The notes: generated from the letters alone by a model not told the origin. 64,000 nt of DNA from Cycas panzhihuaensis (GCA_023213395.1 CM041465.1:40183741-40247740), one strand, 5' to 3'; positions 45,487-57,179 are shown, counted from the stretch's first letter. A program made the numbers and translations.

Positions 45487-46433
45487 AAATAAATAATAGA
45501 GGGGACTAAACTAATGAACTAATAGATTGATTGGATATAAATCTAGCTTGTGTTAAAGGTTTAGATAGAAATTTTAATGTTAATGTCTTGCTTGTAATAT
45601 TCTGTTGTCTATATTAATTCCTATTCTTTTATAGAGTTATAGTGTCAATGTTTTATTGGCTACTTAATAGTGGATTTATTTCAAGGAATATTTTATAGTC
45701 TTGTAGGTGTTTAACTTTGGATAATACTTTTTAGAATTATTCAACAATGATTTGCAATAGTGATGGAAGTACAATAATCTCAATTTTCCCTTTTTTAATT
45801 CTTAAGGTAATTATGAAGTGTGTGAGATCCTAATAGAGGTTTAATTGGCTCTGTGGGTCCTTCGATAAACTTCCTTATCATTATTATTACTTGACCTAAT
45901 ATCTAAGGGCACTACTTATGAAAAAATGTTTATCCCTATAAGGCCAACAGTCATGTATAGGTGTTCATGAAGCGTATCTTCCTAACACTAACTGCTAATC
46001 AGTGCACTATAGAGTTCAAGCGACTAATAGTTTTTCCTAGTCTAAGATTATAGGAAAACTTATGAGGGTCCTCTGATATACTCAAAGGTACATGGAGGCT
46101 CAATTCTATAACTGAATTTTGTTTGAAGCTTGTGTAAGTAGTGTGATCCACTTTACTTCATGTATTGGAATATACCCACATACATTTAGCCTAGAACAAT
46201 AAATCCCCATGATATTTAAAGACCTCCAACATAGGGTCTCTACTTAACCACTAGGGGAAGGGATGGGTGGGATTTTGACTTTAATTACTTTCTTGCAGAA
46301 TAAAACATGACAGAATAAACATAATTGATTAAAAAAGAAGGGTTTTGAGAGATTCACCAAGGGAAAGTAAATTTTTCTCTTTTTCTTTCGCTTCCTTTGA
46401 TCTATTAGCCACCTTAACTAGATTTGAAACCTT
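45200..46433 (-). other. Chromo-5 leader
   Basis: A 1.2 kb stretch between PBS and Gag start. No coding pattern. It contains the (TC)n run at 45441-45484. Confidence 0.5.
45441..45484. repeat. (TC)n microsatellite
   Basis: About 44 bp of uninterrupted alternating T and C. Confidence 0.97.
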
Positions 46434-46445
46434 GCTCTTATACCA
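46434..46445 (-). promoter_or_regulatory. Chromo-5 primer binding site (tRNA-iMet type)
   Basis: The minus strand reads TGGTATAAGAGC directly inside the 5' LTR, one mismatch from TGGTATCAGAGC. Confidence 0.75.
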
Positions 46446-46851
46446 TTTAAAACGTGCCTTCCTATTAATTTTCCTTATATGTTAAAATGATAATGGAAAA
46501 TAAAAATAGTGAAGGAGACACTTTTATTAAATTATGAAGTAGATTATAGAAATGAACTTACAATGGATTCAATGGACATAAAAGGGACACCAAAAGGAGT
46601 ATAAAAGTGTAATATCTTAAGGGAGCAAAGCATACAACAACCTCTTACTATAATTTACAACTCTTAAATAGACAAAAGAGGTTCTTCCTCCAAATAATTT
46701 TTTGGTAGGGTAAACAACCTTACATTTCATTAGAGGACTTATTGGCCTATACACAAAGTTTAACAGTTGACACTAACACTTATCCACTTGGTAGTTTACC
46801 ACTTGTTAGTACTCCATTCTGTTAACAAGATATAGTCATGTAATAGGAAGT
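46446..46851 (-). repeat. Chromo-5 5' LTR
   Basis: About 406 bp, from TTTAAAACGTGCC beside the PBS to GTCATGTAATA. It matches 19482-19884. The terminal dinucleotides have decayed. Confidence 0.8.
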
Positions 46852-49723
46852 CATAAAATACATATTTAAGAGAGAGTAAAATATGAAGATAATAGTAGTT
46901 ATTTAATCACTAGATACACGATAGCATTAGATGGACTCTATGGCAAGGTATTTTTTTCATTTGGGGTGATAGGAGAAATGTTGAAGATTGGATTGAGTAA
47001 TGAAGTAGATGCTCATAAGGAAGAATATCAATCATTCAATTAGGGCATGTATTGATATCTCACTTAACTAAGATATATAATTATAAGAGTTTATAATTAG
47101 AGATTAAGAGAAGAAACAAAGAGATTAGAAACAAGTCAAGAGCTCATAAATAGTTATATTCATGAAGTGAGAAGGCTTGTGAGGTGGCAAGATCATGAAG
47201 TGAAAGGTTACAAGGAAGAGAAATCATAAAGAGACATATTTGTGAGAGAGAAAATCATGACCTCAAACCTCACTTGAAGATTAAAAGTTAAAAGGAGTTA
47301 AATGGATGGTTTAATATAGTAATAGTATGTGAGTTCATGAATTGGAAAGGTTATGAAGTGAAGCACAACATGACATATGGTAATTTTGTAAAAGTTAATA
47401 TTTGCAAGAATAGTGGTACAAGGATTGTCAGTTGTCATTACTCATGGGAATCTAAAAAGAGTGGAAGCTAAATTGTTACAAATTTAAAAAAGGAAGACTT
47501 AATGGAATAAGTTAGAGAATAACAAGGGGAGTAGAGAGAAGACAAAGATGCTACAAGAAGAAGCATTAAGAGATTTTGAGAGTGCTTATACATAAGCACC
47601 AAAAGAGGTAGTACACAAACAAAAGTAGAATATACAAAACCACTAATAGAGGTAGAAAACATTAATATGATGAGATTTATTAGTAAATGTGATGGTGAAA
47701 ATAGATATAGTACTCATTGATTGTAAAACTCAATTCGAGTAGTGGCTAAGTTGGTGAAGTATTTTGGATGTCTATTTTGTAACCTAGAAATAAGCCTTTT
47801 TGTGATGATTGTTTAAAGGAGTCCATGTATGATTATAATGCATCCTTCTTATGAAATATAAAGCATTTTACACTCTCTTATGTTCCTATGGGTTATTGTT
47901 AAATACAAATATCTTTTTATAAAAATCCTAAAAGTAGTACTCAAAGGGTTTATGTCATGAGCTTATTTTTCTAATCCATATAATGTAATTTACCCACTTT
48001 GTATATGAGTATTACATCACTAAGCCACCATAAAGGTCCCAAGTCATGTCTTAAGGTGATGGAAGACCCATATTCAGGTTGACTTCATTTAAGTTAGATT
48101 TTTTACTTTGATTTCTAATGGGAATGACCACGAGAGAAGATAGAGGTTATTAGGGTTGAAACCTTTGTAACCTCCTTAAACATCTTGTTAGTTGAGGTAC
48201 TTTTAAGACCATAACTAAAGTTAAACAAAATAAAATAAAAAAATGGGAGGGAGCCCAAAGGAAATTTTATAACCTATTTCAAGTTATAATTTTAGCTTAG
48301 GTGATTGTTTTCTAATTTAAAACCTTGATAAATTTGGACAAGATCATTAATTGACAATAACCATTTATCTTCATGATCCCTCTCTAATTGGTTCTATAAC
48401 TTTAGTGAAATCTCCAAAAAAACCCACCAAGAAAATTATGCCAACTTGAGTCACATAAGCTTGCAAATTAGCATACTAAGAAGTCACATAACTAAGGTTA
48501 TACAAAAATAATTAGATTCCTACCAAACTATCTTGCTTATTGGCTTTTCATTCATATAGTTCTGCCATAAATCCTATGTAGAAGTAATGGACCAACAAAT
48601 AAAATCAAGAGAGACTAATTAACATACATTGAATCCATCTCATAATGTTAGTCCTGTAGTTAGTAGCACTTCTTTCTCATCCTCAACAATGACATAGAGG
48701 TCTATATGAGACAAACCAAAGAGGCACATAAACACAAAAGGAAAAGCAACCAATAAAGTATGAAAAATCCCTTCTATATATTCACTAGAAATGAACAAAG
48801 TATTTATACATGGTCTAGTAAGTTATGACAACTGCTAGCAATTCTTGGCAAGTTGTTGTTATTCAAAATATGAAGTCTTAATCCATTCACATGTTTGTAG
48901 TTAGTTGTTAGCAGTAGATTGGTAACTATTAAGTTACCACATTATAGATGCCAATAACTTAAGAGTTACATCATTGTTCAAGATACATCAAAATGTTTCC
49001 ATAATAGGTATTTTTCTCAAGATAGAAAAGGTAACATTATAAGACTAAGAATTATAATTTACAGTGCCCTAAGGCTTACAAAATCACCATGAAAGTAGGA
49101 AAAGGTAATTAATTCAGAGGAAGATGAGGACCAAAATGGGTCTCATCACTGTCCCTCTCCTTGTCTTTCTTTTGCCTCTAAAGGGTTATTATTGATTTTA
49201 TTTCTCTTGCTATCTTATACTCAACTTAGGAAAGAATCTATACCTCATGCTTAAATATTGAAGCCAATACTAATTAATAGAAGAATTAATGTTGAATTTA
49301 TTAATTCTTAGATGATTAATTGTATTATATATTTGTAATATTTTTAAATTGATTTATGTAGAGGGTATTATTGTAATGAATAGGTTAAGTTATAACCTAA
49401 TGTTATAAGCCTATGTATATGTGGTTATTTTTGCTCATAACATTAGAATAATGTTAATGTAATTTAATCATGCAAGGTGCTAACTATCACTTTGCATGAT
49501 CTTTTGTTTATTATTTCACAAACCTCTTATAACTATTGTTGTTATTTTTTATTGTACATGCGAGGTTTTTTGTGTATAAAGATATTGTAATGTATCTTTA
49601 TTTTTTTAATGCAAGTGAGTTAAATATTGGAGCATTTGATTAATTCATCATCTTCTTATTTTTTCATTGAATGATTTTGTGTATATGTGAGTGAGATTAG
49701 AACTTGGGTCTAAACTAGGATTG
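46852..49723. other. Unassigned AT-rich stretch
   Basis: 2.9 kb without a recognisable protein, LTR pair or tandem repeat. The few ORFs are of chance length. Probably old transposon debris. Confidence 0.45.
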
Positions 49724-49728
49724 ATTCT
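49724..49728. repeat. Target site duplication of LTR-9, left copy (ATTCT)
   Basis: It pairs with AATCT at 53975-53979 with one mismatch. Confidence 0.55.
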
Positions 49729-50138
49729 TGTTGGAAGATAATGTTTAACGTCAATGTGTCCTAATGTATTTAGGTGTATGTTGTGTTTAAGAGTCCATAT
49801 TATAATATTAGTGTATTGCACACTTATGAAAGTAAGTGATCATTATTAGATTATTGGTCAATAAATAGGTGTTGTGTGGTTGGTTCTATAATAGGTCATT
49901 TATTCCACATGTAACACATGCCATCTTACTCTCCCCCACTTGTGATATATAAATAAGTGGATGAGGTAGAGTAGAATATGTTGAGTCAAGATGGAGCCCA
50001 TTATGATATTATTGTGGTTTTGGAGGCATTATAATGTAATCTCTTTTATTATGAGTTAATGATATCATAGTATGTTCCTTGCTCTATTATTCTTGAATAT
50101 TGAAATATCTTGAATAATTTCCATTATATATTTTAACA
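49729..50138 (+). repeat. LTR-9 5' LTR
   Basis: It starts TGTTGGAAGATAATG and ends TATATATTTTAACA. A TATATAAATA string near 49946-49957 is a good TATA candidate. It matches the right LTR throughout. Confidence 0.93.
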
Positions 50139-50153
50139 TGGTTTTAGAGTAGG
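50139..50153 (+). promoter_or_regulatory. LTR-9 primer binding site (tRNA-iMet type)
   Basis: TGGTTTTAGAGTAGG abuts the LTR. It resembles TGGTATCAGAGCAGG with A-to-T and two C-to-T changes. Confidence 0.75.
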
Positions 50154-52646
50154 TTCTCCTACTTGTTTGAGAGCAAGTTACTTGTCAATCTTATCATTAT
50201 GTAGGTTCACCATCTTGTGTTTGGAGGTGGCTCTATAGAGTGGTTTGTTGGTTTGTGGTTGCACTTGAAGAGAATGAAACCCTAAGGTCATTAGAATATT
50301 ATCAAGTAATACTGTTCACTTTTTATGTTAGGGTTTATCCTATAAACAAGTTGTTGGTATGATTTTGTAAAGACAAAAGAATTGATGACATGAATGATTC
50401 TAAATTTATTGGCCACTGAACTCTATTTGTATGGTTAAAGTGAAAAATATTATGGATTTGATCGGTAAATTGAAGTCAATTATCACGTTCATGCAAATTA
50501 TTTCTTTAGATGATATTCCATGCCTATAAAGAAAAGAAATCTATTTGTAATAGATATTGTCTAAGATCATTTACTTGTTGAAAAGAAAATTGGAAGAGAA
50601 TAACTGTATGACCCAATTATAGATTTATTCCAAGGCAATATATTCTTTTGCCTATTTGAGAAAAAAGGGTCTTTATTATCTCTATCTACTATACCAACAT
50701 TAATTTTGGGTGTACTATCCCTTATATTGCAAGTTTATAATTATCTATGTGCTCAAGTCTTAAAACAGAAAAAAAGGAAAATTATGGATGTTAGGGTTTG
50801 AAAATAAGGACTAACTGATCCATGTAACCCAGGCATTAAAATTAACTCATTGAATGACCTATAAGTCTTAGGTTGCATTGTTGAAAGGTGACTGTACAAA
50901 ATGATAGTAGTTCATCTTTATCTAGATTGAATCTATCACTCCATATATTAAAACTTGTGATACTGGAAGGACATTTTTGCATAGAACATTCTAGAGGAGA
51001 TGTTGCAAAGGAGGTAGCACCTAGAAGGCAATCATCATCATAGAAGCCATAACCAATTATAGATAATAAAATAAATACAAAGGGAGCAGATCCTAAAGAG
51101 CGATGGCATGCGAGAGAACATGAGGGTAGTCTTAAATAGACCACATAGAGATTACCATGCTTGCAGGTAATATGCATGATATTACTAGTCAATCAAAGGG
51201 CATAACTATGGTGGCACAAGGGGGTATGCCTGTAAACTATAAACTTGATGCCATACGCTAGAGCAACATATCAGGAAAAGAGGCTCCTAGAAAATCAAGT
51301 TAAGATAGGGCACTATGAACAAGTTATCAAGCCCTGAAGATGACATAGGTATGCATTCTGTAAAGTGGACAATATACTAATGCACTGATAAGTAAATCAC
51401 AAGGCGAGACCAAGGAATCACACAGCCTGGAACACTTGTTGTATGCAAATCATGAATTTAAAGAAATAAAAACATTGATCATTGAGTATTGGAGATTGCA
51501 AGATAGAAAGAGGGCGAAACCATGCCATCAGGAATATCAAGACCATAGGTCCTTTTAGGTATACCATAACCTAAGATATGAGATGATATAAATACTAGAC
51601 AGAACAAAGAAATTTTAGAAGAAATTTTCACACTGCATAGATTTGATCAATATAGAATTTGCATGTGTATTTATCCTTAGCCAAGCAGAAGTTGACACAG
51701 TAGGGCAATGAAATATTTTAATGATTAGAGAATCTACAAAGACACAGAATATAGATTAAAACAATTTTGCCTACCACAAACATGGACGCAGAAATATTTT
51801 AGGTTAGGTTAAGAGTACTTTTCAAAGCTATGAATTAAATTTAATTGGATTGGAAGATAATTTGAAATCTACAAACACCAAAATTTATTAAGGGGATTCA
51901 ATTATTTTTGTGGTATCAAAATTAGAGTTAATTATATTAGAATTTGATTTGAAATCTACTAGCCCCTAGTGGTTAGCCCCCCAGTCATATGAATCCATAA
52001 TGTGACCTGCAATTTATCTTTTAGAGGGGCTTAAGGCTATTATTATTCAGTTTTTGTTCTTAAAGGGGTTTCTGTATAGTTTTTGTAATTTCTCCTCATC
52101 TGGGTATTCTTTTTGTAATCCATCGATGCCATTGGAACTATATTTAAGAGATGGTCATTTCAGTATGTGATTTGTAGTTATTTTCTGAAGATTTTATAAA
52201 GTTATTTATGTTCAAAGTTGATGCATGAATCTCGAGTAATGTTCTTGTAGTTAACTCAATCTCACATCATGGAGCTAGAAGATATTATTATTTTTGTTTT
52301 AGAAAAGAATGAATTTTAGTTAACAAATTTTCTTCAAGCCTTACCTAAATATATTGGTACTAATTTCTAAATTTAGAAAATTATAATGGAGTACATATTT
52401 ATGGCTAAAAGGTCATTGAAAATTATTCTTAATGGTATTGCACTAATTAATGAATAAAGGGAGAAAAGTTTGAATAGAGGAGCCATTGATGGGATACTTA
52501 CATCCTTTGACAAGGAAAACTTTGACAAGGAAAACTTTCCTCCTTCCTACCACTTCCTCTTTCATACAATTTAAAATATTAATATTGTAAATGAGACCTA
52601 GAATTTGTTGAAGGATATATATGAAAGGAGCCCTTAAGAGGTGTAA
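50154..52646 (+). other. LTR-9 interior, left part
   Basis: No retrotransposon protein block recognised. The minus-strand ORF at 50842-51192 shows no known pattern. From about 52270 the plus strand has Gag-like but stop-ridden sequence starting MELEDIIIF and continuing toward the acidic ORF. Confidence 0.45.
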
Positions 52647-53357
52647 GAGGCTCTTGAAAGAGTAAACAAAACTATTGATAGCAATAACACAAGTAAAAAG
52701 GATGATGAAGAGAACACTATTGATTCAAGAGAAGAGGTATATGAAGGAATTGATGAGACTATTGATAAATGTGAAGAAATTACTCTTGAATATGTTGTTG
52801 AATCTAAGCATGATGAGATCAATGATTTGATTTCTAATAATAGTGATCAAATAATAATAATTTTACTAGATGGATCTATTATTTTAGGGAAGGATGAAGT
52901 CAAATCAATTTGTTCTTTTGAAGATGTTATTGAATCTATTACTAATTACTCACAAGATGATGAAGACTCTGCACTAAAAGTTGAAAGAATTATTGTTCAA
53001 AGTACTAATCAAGAGGAAGAACATATACAAGATATGGATGTTAATACCTATATTTTAAATGATGTTGATTTTTCTTTTATTGATGGTTTAATAGATGTTG
53101 ATCACTCATATGTTAAAGGTAATGAAGACAAACATGTGATGATTAAATTGATGAATGAAGACATATTTTATATACACCTCAAATTTAAAGATGTTTTTGA
53201 GGAATACCTACATGATTGCTTATTAGATTTCCACCAAGTCCAAATTAGTTTAACTATGATCTATTACATATCTTTTATGATAAAGCATTCTCTATTGCAT
53301 ATAAAGATGAAAGAGGCAAAGTTCAAGGACCATCAATCTAGAAGACTACTTCAATGA
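52647..53357 (+). CDS. LTR-9 acidic ORF of unknown function
   Basis: This stretch is open for 237 codons, from after a TAA at 52644 to TGA at 53355-53357. The first ATG in frame that could serve is uncertain. The product is strongly acidic, with many Asp, Glu, Ile and Asn residues: EALERVNKTIDSNNTSKKDD near the start, ILNDVDFSFIDGLIDVDHSY in the middle, and FKDVFEEYLHDCLLDFHQVQ near the end. The C-terminus turns basic (KMKEAKFKDHQSRR). I see no zinc knuckle, protease or polymerase motif. It could be a diverged Gag or a captured sequence. I do not recognise the family. Confidence 0.5.
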   Translation, partial: EALERVNKTIDSNNTSKKDDEENTIDSREEVYEGIDETIDKCEEITLEYVVESKHDEINDLISNNSDQIIIILLDGSIILGKDEVKSICSFEDVIESITNYSQDDEDSALKVERIIVQSTNQEEEHIQDMDVNTYILNDVDFSFIDGLIDVDHSYVKGNEDKHVMIKLMNEDIFYIHLKFKDVFEEYLHDCLLDFHQVQISLTMIYYISFMIKHSLLHIKMKEAKFKDHQSRRLLQ

Positions 53358-53568
53358 CGACACTGTAGGAATGTAAATAGATATCAAGGTAAAGACATTG
53401 CGTTTAAGACTATTCCAAAATCAATGCATGACAAATTCAAAGAATGCAAAGTACATGTTGGTTAAATTAGAAGTCTAATAGAAGTTACGTTTAATGTCCT
53501 AAGTCTAATATCAAGTGTCATGTTAATCTTTAGTACTTAGTCTCTTTGTAGTCTTAACATTAAACATT
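53358..53568 (+). other. LTR-9 3' untranslated region
   Basis: Short non-coding stretch between the ORF stop and the polypurine tract. Confidence 0.6.
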
Positions 53569-53577
53569 ATAGGGAGG
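53569..53577 (+). promoter_or_regulatory. LTR-9 polypurine tract
   Basis: TTATAGGGAGG directly precedes the 3' LTR start TGTTGAAAG. Confidence 0.8.
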
Positions 53578-53974
53578 TGTTGAAAGATAATGTTTAATGC
53601 CAATGTGTACTCATGTATTTAGGTATATGTCATGTCTAAGAGTCAATATTAGAATATTAGTGTATTGCATACTTGTGCAAGTAAGTGATCATTAGATTAT
53701 TGGTCAATAAATAGGTGTTATGTGGTTAGTTCTATAAGAGGTCATTTATCCTATATGTAACACATGTCATCCTACTCTCTCCTACTAAATAAGTGGTTGA
53801 AGTAGAGTATAATACATTGAGTCAAGATGGAGTCCATTATGATATTATTGTGATTTTGGAGGCATTATGATGTAATCTCTTTTATTATGTGTTAATACTA
53901 TCATAATATGTTTGTTGCTCTATTATTCTTGAATAGTAAAAGATCTTGAATGATTTCTATTATATATTTTAACA
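53578..53974 (+). repeat. LTR-9 3' LTR
   Basis: 397 bp, TGTTGAAAGATAATG to TATATATTTTAACA. It matches 49729-50138. The TATA region seen in the left LTR is partly deleted here. Confidence 0.93.
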
Positions 53975-53979
53975 AATCT
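53975..53979. repeat. Target site duplication of LTR-9, right copy (AATCT)
   Basis: One mismatch from ATTCT at 49724-49728. Confidence 0.55.
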
Positions 53980-54289
53980 CTATCCTTTCACTTAGTGTTA
54001 GAGTTAATCAACTAGTCTATTAACCTATCACTATTTTTTTTTTACCTATCTTCCTCTTTCTACTATTAACATCCTTTTTTTACCTTAATTTTCTCAAATG
54101 GCCTTAGTTTATATGTAACAAGCTTTGCATATTCAAAATAATTATCCTTTGATTTTGGAATATAGTTGCCCATTGATGTCTCTCCATCATGAGTCTATAA
54201 ACGAAGGTTGCTCAGTTTTGTTTTATGTTATAATAAATGCCTCAACTCTTTGAATATTTTGTTGATTCCTTATATTTAGTCTATTTTTT

Positions 54290-55050
54290 CATAGTTGATT
54301 ATAGACCTACTACCTTTTTCTCAGTCGATGGCCCTACTACTTCTTTCTTAGTTGATGGAACTGCTACCTCTTTCTTAGTTGACAACCCTCCTATCTCTTT
54401 CTCAGTTAATGACACTACTACCTTCTTTCTTAGTCAATGGCATTACTGCCTTCTTTTAGTCAACAACCCTATTGTCTCTTTCTCAGTCAACAGTACTACT
54501 ATATTTTTCTTAGTTGATGGCCCTATTGCCTCTTTCTCAATCAACAGCACTACTACCTCTTTCTTAGTCAATGGCCCTACTACCTCTTTCTTAATTGACA
54601 ATAGTACTATTTTTTTCTCAGTTGATGGCCCTACTACCTCTTTCTCAATTTGACAATACTATTATTTTTTTCTCAGTTGATGACCTTATTGTCTCTTTCT
54701 CAATTGATAGCACTGTTGTCTCTTTCTTGATTGATGGCCTTGCTGCCTCTTTCTTTGTCTGGTATTATTACCTTTTTCTTAGTAGATGGCCTTGCTACCT
54801 CTTTCTCATTTGTTGGCGCTACTACCTTTCTCTCAGTTGACAACCTTGTTACCTCTTTCTCAGTCAAAGACACTATTATCTCTTTTTTAGTTGTCGGCCT
54901 TACTACCTCTTTTCTAGTTGATGAACTTATAACTTTTTTTTTAGTCAATAGACCTACTACCTCTTTCTTAATTGATGGAGTTGCTGCCTCTTTCTCAGTC
55001 AATGGACTTGCTACCTCTTTCTCAATTGACAGATCTACTTCTTCTTTCTG
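54290..55050 (+). repeat. 27-bp coding-type minisatellite, about 27 units
   Basis: The unit, close to TTAGTTGATGGCCCTACTAC followed by CTCTTTC, is 27 bp. It encodes a nine-residue repeat of the FLVDGPTTS or FSVNSTTTS kind. The plus strand is open over 54237-54653, then in other frames over 54595-54840 and 54731-55051, so indels have moved the frame. The minus strand is open over 55002-54700 with a TKKEVARPS-type nine-residue repeat. Units differ by substitutions. Whether it was ever translated is unknown. An ATG near 54237 starts before the first unit. Confidence 0.88.
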
Positions 55051-55051
55051 A

Positions 55052-55569
55052 ATTATAAAATTAAAAAAAAATTAAAGCATTGAAAAGATAAATACCTAAA
55101 TTGAATAACTCGAGTACTATCTTTACAAGGGAAATAATTAAGACCTCTGAAGTTACCACTCTATACATGTTAGTGGATTTTTTCAAATTCTATGAATAAT
55201 AGAGAAAGATAATAGCTATTAGGTGTATTGAGTGGCAAGCTAAGGTGTTATACCAAAAACCTTAGAGTTTGGAGATTAGGCTAAACCTAGAGAGGGTGAA
55301 CACTTTGGTTCTTAAGTGTTCCTTTAGATGATGATTTGTCATTCAAGTTATAAATCCATCATAAGTGGGTCAATAGTACTAGGGAGGCAGCTAAGCCTTT
55401 TATAGCATCCATGTACCTTTAGGTATATTAGATCCCCAAGATATCAATTATGAGCAAGTATACCATTAGACAGAACCATCTCAACTATCATGGGCTATTA
55501 GGATTGGAGACACTAGGATATAGATCCTAGATTAGCATAGCTTTCTAGGTATACAAGATACATATTTTA
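55052..55569. other. Unassigned stretch
   Basis: No coding pattern or repeat recognised. It may hold the remains of the Copia-10 LTR and leader. Confidence 0.4.
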
Positions 55570-56553
55570 GACATCATGACAGTTCAAATGGTTGTAACTA
55601 ATATAATTACATTTTTTAGAAATGATAATTTCTTAGTTTGGAAGAAACAAATTAAGAACATATTAATAATAAACAAACTTTAACCTTATGTCTCTAGAAA
55701 AATTCTTATGTCAATTGCCACTTAAGATCCTAATGATCCTGAGATTGTCATTCTTCATAATCTAAATATTATAAAAGCCTTTAAAGAGTTTGATAAGTTG
55801 CCCTTTCCTTTTTGTATTTGTCTTATGAAGATAATGTTAATTAGAATATTAAACAAGCCCCTATCTCTACTGATGCCTCGAACATCATTTGTGTATTCTA
55901 TGAGAGGAAAGATAACATGAGGGTAGTGATGCTTAAAGCCCATCTCTACTCTACTCTATTTATAAGATCTATTGCAACTCATTTGTCTTAGATCAAAGTG
56001 ATCAAGAATTAGTTAATAGTATTGGGTTAGCCATTAGATGATAGTGACCTCATATCCTCCATAGCTAATGTTTTATTATCTGGATATAATTTCCTCATAT
56101 CCAATCTATTATACACAAATTGACTTGCCACTCTTGACTTTAATACATTTGAGGGTCCACTGCTCCAAGAAGAATATATTCTAAATTAAAGTCCATCTCT
56201 ACTCTTCTCTATTTACAAGATCTATTGCAACTCATTTGTCCTAGATTAAAGTGATCAAGAATTAGTTAACAGTATTGGTTCAACCATTAGATGATAGTGA
56301 CCTCATATCTTCCATAACCAATATTTTATCACTTGGATATAATTCTCTCATATCTAATCTATTATACACATATTGACTTACCACTCTTGACTTTAATACA
56401 TTTTACGGTCTACTACTCCAAGAAGAATACATTATAAAATAATTAAGGAATCTAGGTGCTTCCTCTTCTATACTTGTATTTGAAGCTCATCATAAAAGAA
56501 GACAACAACATCCATATTTGACCCAATAGTTGGATTCAATGAATTTGAACCAA
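55570..56553 (+). pseudogene. Copia-10 Gag fragment
   Basis: The plus strand reads FLVWKKQIKNILIINKL near 55630-55680, the LDG.NY..W...+..+L start of copia Gag. It then reads a decayed UBN2-type region and, after the duplication, LGASSSILVFEAHHKRRQQ near 56450-56505. It has many stops. Its right end is cut by the Gypsy-11 5' LTR at 56554. No PBS or LTR of its own was found. Confidence 0.7.
55932..56435. repeat. 252-bp tandem duplication within Copia-10 Gag
   Basis: Copy one starts CTTAAAGCCCATCTCTACTC at 55932 and copy two at 56184. Both run through TTTGTC(T/C)TAGAT, GATAGTGACCTCATATC and CTCCAAGAAGAATA. Scattered substitutions show the event is old but younger than the element. 252 is a multiple of 3, so the frame would be kept. 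Confidence 0.9.
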
Positions 56554-56599
56554 TGTATGCTGGTTAACAGTCACTTTTGGAGGCATAGTTGTAACTTCG

Positions 56600-57060
56600 G
56601 CTGAAATTATAACTATTGTGACAGTTGTTGCTGCAACTACTGCTGTTATGACTATGACTGTGACTGTGGCTACTACTGGCACGACTGCGATGTGACTGCA
56701 GCTGCTGCTGGCATGACTGCGATGTGACTGTTACTACTATGACTACTGCTGCTATGACTACAACTGTGACTATGGCTACAACTAGCGTGACTACGACTGT
56801 GATTGTGGATACTATTGGCATGGCTACGATGTGATTGCTGCTGCTGTGACTACTGTTACTATGACTACGACTGTGATTGTGGCTGTTGTTGCTGTAACTA
56901 CGATGTGACTGCTACTGCTGTGACTATTGTTGCTGTAGCTGTGACTGTGACCAAGACTACGGTTACTACTGTAACTATTATCGAGACTGCAACCATTACT
57001 ACAACTGCAGATGTGACTGTAGTTGTAACTACAACTATGAAGCTGCGACTACAACTCAGG
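56600..57060. repeat. Trinucleotide-periodic tract in Gypsy-11 LTR
   Basis: The tract is made of GCT, ACT, GTG, ATG and related triplets (for example GTGACTGTTACTACTATGAC), with T or C at nearly every third position. Long open frames on both strands here are a by-product of this composition. Confidence 0.85.
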
Positions 57061-57168
57061 CAGACTGTAGGCAACTTAGGCAGCAGGCAGACCATGGGCA
57101 ACCTAGTCAGTGGACCGATTAGTTAGGATAGGATAATTTTAAAATAGTTATGTAACTATATGCATGTT

Positions 57169-57179
57169 GTATATAAAAA
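57169..57179 (+). promoter_or_regulatory. TATA box of Gypsy-11 LTR
   Basis: TATATAAAAAA sits about 170 bp before the AATAAA signal, the usual U3-R spacing in an LTR. Confidence 0.7.

Larger units (their letters stand above)
19482..46851 (-). mobile_element. Chromo-5: chromodomain Ty3/gypsy element, split by two nested insertions
   Basis: Matching LTRs lie at 19482-19884 and 46446-46851. On the minus strand the pieces in order are PBS (46434-46445), leader, Gag (45199 to 44281), Gag knuckle and protease (34768 to 34397), protease end, RT, RNase H and integrase (23861 down to 20247), then chromodomain. LARD-7 interrupts the Gag knuckle and Glu-6 interrupts the protease. Without the inserts the element is about 7.3 kb, or 6.5 kb without the two extra 409-bp copies. 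Piece order and the target duplications of both inserts support one original element. Confidence 0.85.
49729..53974 (+). mobile_element. LTR-9: small LTR retroelement with an unrecognised ORF
   Basis: LTRs of 410 and 397 bp (49729-50138, 53578-53974) with TGTTG...TTTTAACA ends, an iMet-type PBS, a polypurine tract and a near-match target duplication. Total 4246 bp. No RT, RNase H or integrase block is recognisable in the 3.4 kb interior, so it looks non-autonomous. The only long coding-type stretch is the acidic ORF at 52647-53357. Confidence 0.85.

Noticed and set aside
50842-51192. A 116-residue minus-strand ORF in LTR-9
   Set aside because: Opposite strand to the element, no motif, and not supported by any neighbour.
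56564-57126. Open frames on both strands rich in Thr, Val, Ser and His
   Set aside because: They come from the trinucleotide-periodic LTR sequence, which lacks stops by composition, and both strands are open at once.
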